In this document: piece after piece, positions 12,601 through 15,418 of the stretch
Layout: each line of letters starts with the position of its first letter
Numbering within the stretch: the first letter of the stretch is position 1
Assembly: GCA_045591485.1 (NCBI GenBank)
Contig: JAZNSV010000190.1
Coordinates: forward strand, 1 to 15,418
Origin: Colimorpha sp045591485
GTDB taxonomy: Bacteria; Bacteroidota; Bacteroidia; Bacteroidales; P3
Reading direction: 5' to 3'
Length of the DNA stretch: 15,418 nt
Program-made: the position numbers and the translations under genes
Notes under the pieces: model-generated
Databases searched by the model: none
What the model saw: the letters and a program-made list of their open reading frames with translations, nothing else
Told to the model about the DNA's origin: nothing

Positions 12601-15418
12601 GCTGGCGTGTCGGCAAAGCCATCAGCACCGACCAAAACAGATACAGCGGCAGCAAAAGTATGCGCATAGAGGCTGGCGGATACTTTACAATTCGCAAAAT
12701 TATCGATGCCAACCAGATGGCTCTCAGCATGCACCTTTATGCCAACAACGAAGCATTGCTGGCCGACGGCGCCATCGTTGTGGGCCTGACAGCCAATCCG
12801 GATTCCGCCAACACCTTCACACCCACCGACACGCTGCGGCTCGATGCCATGGGAATATGGCAACACCACGTGGCACACCTGGGCACCGACGCAGACACCG
12901 GACGCTACATCACGCTGCGTGTGCAGGCTTCGGCGGGATTGCTCTTTGTAGACGATGTGGCGGTGGCCAGATGCGCCATAGACAGCGCCACAGTGAGCGC
13001 AACAGGCATTGTAACCTGGCGCGGAGCCGACAGCGCCAGGATAGAGTACGGACCTGCGGGATTTGCCCCCGGCAGCGGCACCGTGGACACCGCCACTCAA
13101 CCCTACACACTGAACGGTCTGGAAGAAGACATGGCCTACGACATACACCTGAGCCCTGTCTGCGACGACGGAAGCTGCCAAAGCCTGCTCATAGAACTCG
13201 GAAACATAAGGCTCACACCCTATTGTGAGAACTTCGACGCCACCCCCATGCAAGGCATGGCCAACGGATGGACCGTGGCGCGCACCAACAACTCGACACC
13301 GTCTATAGCCATTGTCGGCACCAACACTCTCAAGATGAGCGGAGCCGCAGACAACCGCAGCATCGTGGTGCTGCCAGAGTTGGCCGTGCCCGACATCGAA
13401 GCCCATGAGCTGACCATAAGCATGCGGACCTCGGCAGCCTCACGCGCCCGACTGCTGGTGGGATCTATGGCCAACATCTCAGACCCCAACACCTTCATTC
13501 CCCACGACACACTGACCGCAAGCCAGGACAAAACATGGCAACGGCTCAGACTCCCTCTGACCAGGCACAGCGGCGGCATCATTGCGCTGGCATGCGAAGC
13601 CACAACACAGTCGGTCGACGTATGGATAGACAGCATCGGAATTGCACGCGGACAATGGCCTTCGGTGCAAGCTGTTTCGGCCCGCAGGGTGAGCATCAAC
13701 GGCACTGGCGGCTACTATATCGACTACGCGCCAGAGGGCACACCGCAAGGCAATGGCACACTGCTGCGCATAGAAGATTCCACATACATCGTCGAAGGCC
13801 TCACTCCCGGCGAGAGCTACCGCTTTTATGCCATGGCCGACAGCGGTTCGACCTGCCTCGAACCCGACGTGCTGACGATGCCGTCGGAGACGGCTCTCCC
13901 CTACTGCCACGGTGCCGACACAGCCGCAGCCATCATACTTCCCGAACCGGCAATAGGCAGTATCGCGGCAATACACATCTACTTCAGCCAACGCGGCGGC
14001 AGCCCCATAGAGGTGGGCGTGATGACGCTGCGGGGCGATTGGAGCACCTTCACCGCCATAGACACCACTTCGGCAGAGCAAGGCTCCTGGGCCGCACAAC
14101 ACATATCACTGGAAGCATATACCGGGAGCGGACGCTTCATAGCCCTGCGCACAACCGACGGCAGCAACGCCGTAGTCGACGGCCTGATGCTTTCGCGCTG
14201 CGCTCTGCCCAACGTCGAGCTCACCACAGAAAACAGACTTATTGTCAGCGGGAGCGGAACCATAGAATACGGCCCCGAGGGCATGATGCAGGGCTTGGGC
14301 ACCACAGTGCAGGCTCCCGACACACTGACACTGGCCGACAGCACACGTTACGACATCTATCGCCGCTGCTCCGACGAGAGCCTCACATGCGCCGCACCAA
14401 TACGCATAACCACCCACACAGACCACTGTCCGCTGCCCGAGCAGATTGTCGTGGCACAGCCGGGCAACGGCTATGTGGAACTGAGCTGGGACAGCGCCTA
14501 CAGCGACTTTTTCATCGAGTATACCCTGGCCGGCACCGCCCAAGGCGAAGGCACCATAGTGCGTGCTTCGGAGCAGCCGCTGAGGCTCGAACTTATGCCC
14601 GACACCCTCTACAACATATACGTGCGGTGCGACTCGCTGCAGGTCACCCTTCGTGCACCGCAACAGCTGCGCACCCTGTCGGCACTGACCGATGTGCCCT
14701 ACTGCAACACCTTCGGCGAGAACATGACTGGCTGGCGAGTGTTGCGCTTCAACCAAAGCGGCACGGCAAGCGTGAACAGCGGCCTGCTGAAAGTGTCCAA
14801 CAGCCATGGCACGACCTATCTTGTGCTGCCGCAACCCGCAATAGACAGCCTGCGCCGACTGAACATAAGCCTGCGTGTCCGCTATGCCGGAGGCGGAACC
14901 AACACCCTTGTGCTGGGCACCATGAGCGATGCCGCCGACACCGACACCTTCGACCCACAGATATTGTTCAACCTCACAGGCACACGCTTCACACGTTGCT
15001 TCCACTCATTTGCAAACTACTATGGCGACGGACGTTTCATAGCGCTGCGCACAAGCGCCGACGCCACACTCGAGATAGACGAAACAAGCGTCGGCACCTG
15101 CGCTGCCTACGGCTTCAGCATGACCGAGATGGAAGCCGACCACGTGGTGATCAACTGGCAGCAGGCCGGCAGCCCCTATATCACCATCGAATACGGCGAG
15201 ATGGGCTTCGGCAGCGGCAACGGCACCACCATACACCCTTCGGAACACCCGTGCCGCATCGACAACCTCTCGCCGCTGACCAACTATGCCTTCTACGTCA
15301 GCAGCCAGTGCACCGACGGCTGCGACAGCGCCTTCAACATTCCGCAGGCATCGCTGCGCGACACCTTCTTCACCTTCACGCCGCAGGGCGGCACAGGCTG
15401 CATCGACTACACCGACCT
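9660..15418 (+). CDS. Second giant exported protein of repeated jelly-roll plus FN3 modules (3' end outside window)
   Basis: The reading frame is open from here to the right edge, at least 1919 residues. ATG 9660 is chosen because MRKWW plus a hydrophobic core makes a signal peptide cleaved near AVG (residue 20); ATG 9648 in the same frame would add only MCTD. The mature part is a series of anchor-J-like jelly-rolls, typically opening PYC-x-FD...GW and closing VDD...RC, each followed by an FN3-like domain. Jelly-rolls span about 22-189, 263-401, 490-620, 709-861, 959-1105, 1185-1331, 1408-1514 and 1678-1814. FN3-like domains fill the gaps, with an extra one at 1590-1677 and a last one from 1815. 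Many FN3 units contain IEYGPEGF-x-x-GSGT or a variant. A surface adhesin or matrix protein is likely. A T9SS tail is expected beyond the edge but not seen. The terminator at 9524 precedes it; no convincing promoter was found. Confidence 0.9.
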   Translation, partial: MRKWWLIVLMIAGLPMAAVGQVCDTVAAPYDESFDSYGTGTATAPQCWAVSRNYDLGYAPHLTASPHGGTGAALVLYPGTLAGSHYSMAIAPPVGGLDSLDGIYLIMRMLSPSTAARLVVGICEDTGRYTRAFVPIDTLHVGHGNRWQEAVVDLGQYTGTGRRVALRMERGLQPDNSEFYVDNIRLSGCGTTEPWVSHLGSDRLTLHFESFGVGTIEVAYGDTTISPATSPLQITGLAADSSYTFVVGCADGQPTTLSVRTMESAGITPAYSERFDNATATMPPHWRRPTTNQPRIDNGALLFSPAGDSCLAVLPRLVGAEANDMKMVLSLVGNGTAALVTGVMEYAAEPSSFVATDTLWPNDGSVQLTSFDAYAGAGQYVALMGIGSGTLRVDNLRMARCLTGGLTAYNLTDAGVTLAWDTLYLSPEATLRIEYGPEGFAPGSGTTLTATAPPMTIDGLASDTGYDLYLLGSCGDSASESERISFHTFAHEVLPPYCEGFEQEGNLPQGWVCASGSATATTNRLRGSSALKLDGATVALPLLGSDAPDTLQIDFYGYGTAPLVVGLADNPYSVVEPIDTLLAATEWHRRQVPLTGAAGRCPVLSTTGQWTLDALSIRRKAIADATISAIGLDAARIGWTGADSARIEYRAVQSTAADFEPGSGISFVATTDTLIEGLQPGTNYRVHIDMADDGGTECAYLSLSFATLDPPLEVPWCANYETEATGTLPQGWRRLSAMGEYPIVSTERLHSGKKSLKMAADATRSTIGILPDATACSEARTVSLWTLRQQAAASLELGLMSDITDSNTFSALTTLSLGSVGEWKYHRVHIDSLGNRHVALRLSSAGGSVSLFVDDVCMENCMAYNVHPYNIDSTGFNVSWQSTDSLALLCTVRNSSTLIRDTLFSSPARVEGLVAGETYTVTLATICGCGVDGVTYWSGYQDGNGASARTYNFGINTRSSAIHAPYCQNFDIQPSGSVPSGWRVGKAISTDQNRYSGSKSMRIEAGGYFTIRKIIDANQMALSMHLYANNEALLADGAIVVGLTANPDSANTFTPTDTLRLDAMGIWQHHVAHLGTDADTGRYITLRVQASAGLLFVDDVAVARCAIDSATVSATGIVTWRGADSARIEYGPAGFAPGSGTVDTATQPYTLNGLEEDMAYDIHLSPVCDDGSCQSLLIELGNIRLTPYCENFDATPMQGMANGWTVARTNNSTPSIAIVGTNTLKMSGAADNRSIVVLPELAVPDIEAHELTISMRTSAASRARLLVGSMANISDPNTFIPHDTLTASQDKTWQRLRLPLTRHSGGIIALACEATTQSVDVWIDSIGIARGQWPSVQAVSARRVSINGTGGYYIDYAPEGTPQGNGTLLRIEDSTYIVEGLTPGESYRFYAMADSGSTCLEPDVLTMPSETALPYCHGADTAAAIILPEPAIGSIAAIHIYFSQRGGSPIEVGVMTLRGDWSTFTAIDTTSAEQGSWAAQHISLEAYTGSGRFIALRTTDGSNAVVDGLMLSRCALPNVELTTENRLIVSGSGTIEYGPEGMMQGLGTTVQAPDTLTLADSTRYDIYRRCSDESLTCAAPIRITTHTDHCPLPEQIVVAQPGNGYVELSWDSAYSDFFIEYTLAGTAQGEGTIVRASEQPLRLELMPDTLYNIYVRCDSLQVTLRAPQQLRTLSALTDVPYCNTFGENMTGWRVLRFNQSGTASVNSGLLKVSNSHGTTYLVLPQPAIDSLRRLNISLRVRYAGGGTNTLVLGTMSDAADTDTFDPQILFNLTGTRFTRCFHSFANYYGDGRFIALRTSADATLEIDETSVGTCAAYGFSMTEMEADHVVINWQQAGSPYITIEYGEMGFGSGNGTTIHPSEHPCRIDNLSPLTNYAFYVSSQCTDGCDSAFNIPQASLRDTFFTFTPQGGTGCIDYTD
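9723..15418 (+). repeat. Tandem protein-level repeat array, about 220-270 residues per unit
   Basis: The openings of successive units at C498, C717, C967, C1189, C1416 and C1682 are 219, 250, 222, 227 and 266 residues apart. The IEYGPEGF-like motif appears in full or variant form near nt 10956, 11600, 13041, 13719, 14262, 14514 and 15187. Two units also share GADSARIEY. The copies are well diverged at the DNA level, so this is old duplication rather than recent expansion. Confidence 0.8.

Noticed and set aside
11984..13228. A 414-codon + strand frame inside the second giant gene
   Set aside because: It is Arg- and His-rich low-information sequence, while the overlapping frame has signal peptide, jelly-roll and FN3 motifs running through this region.

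Overview
This window looks like chromosomal DNA from a GC-rich, probably gut-type Bacteroidales (Bacteroidota). The evidence is a complete type IX secretion (T9SS) C-terminal sorting domain, two giant exported proteins built from FN3-like and jelly-roll ('choice-of-anchor J' / cleaved-adhesin-like) modules, a Bacteroidota-type -7 promoter element (TAnnTTTG), little Shine-Dalgarno signal, and a RelA/SpoT enzyme next to mazG. Genus cannot be assigned from the sequence. All five genes are on the + strand, and no RNA gene, IS element or CRISPR array was seen.

Layout. Positions 1-255 are AT-rich and non-coding, with about 22-bp phased direct repeats and a perfect 8-bp inverted repeat. Positions 256-3889 look like one transcription unit: a small exported, probably outer-membrane protein; a 746-residue RelA/SpoT (p)ppGpp synthetase/hydrolase; and a short MazG that overlaps the RelA/SpoT gene by 29 nt. 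An AT-rich gap (3890-4023) carries the best promoter in the window and an inverted repeat. Positions 4024-9471 encode a complete 1815-residue secreted protein with eight FN3-like domains, several jelly-roll domains, a GDGW-containing domain and a T9SS sorting tail. A strong intrinsic terminator (stem 9524-9567) follows. From about 9660 to the right edge runs a second giant exported protein, at least 1919 residues, made of eight jelly-roll modules and nine FN3-like modules, with no stop in the window.

How the genes may work together. The left half pairs alarmone metabolism (Rel) with nucleotide housekeeping (MazG), an association also known from the E. coli relA-mazEF-mazG region. The right half is a tandem of independently transcribed giant cell-surface or secreted modular proteins, probably for adhesion or matrix binding. 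No catalytic domain was recognised in either giant.

Most unusual points: MazG carries heptanucleotide-repeat sequence in its coding region and appears to have lost the first half of its C-terminal catalytic motif and its tail. Rel has Gln where the synthetase motif normally has His. One domain of the first giant has an abrupt jump in third-position GC (97 of 100 codons), suggesting domain acquisition. I did not find clear evidence of a wholly new multi-gene system. The giant tandem modular proteins and the repeat-altered MazG are the best candidates for a closer look.
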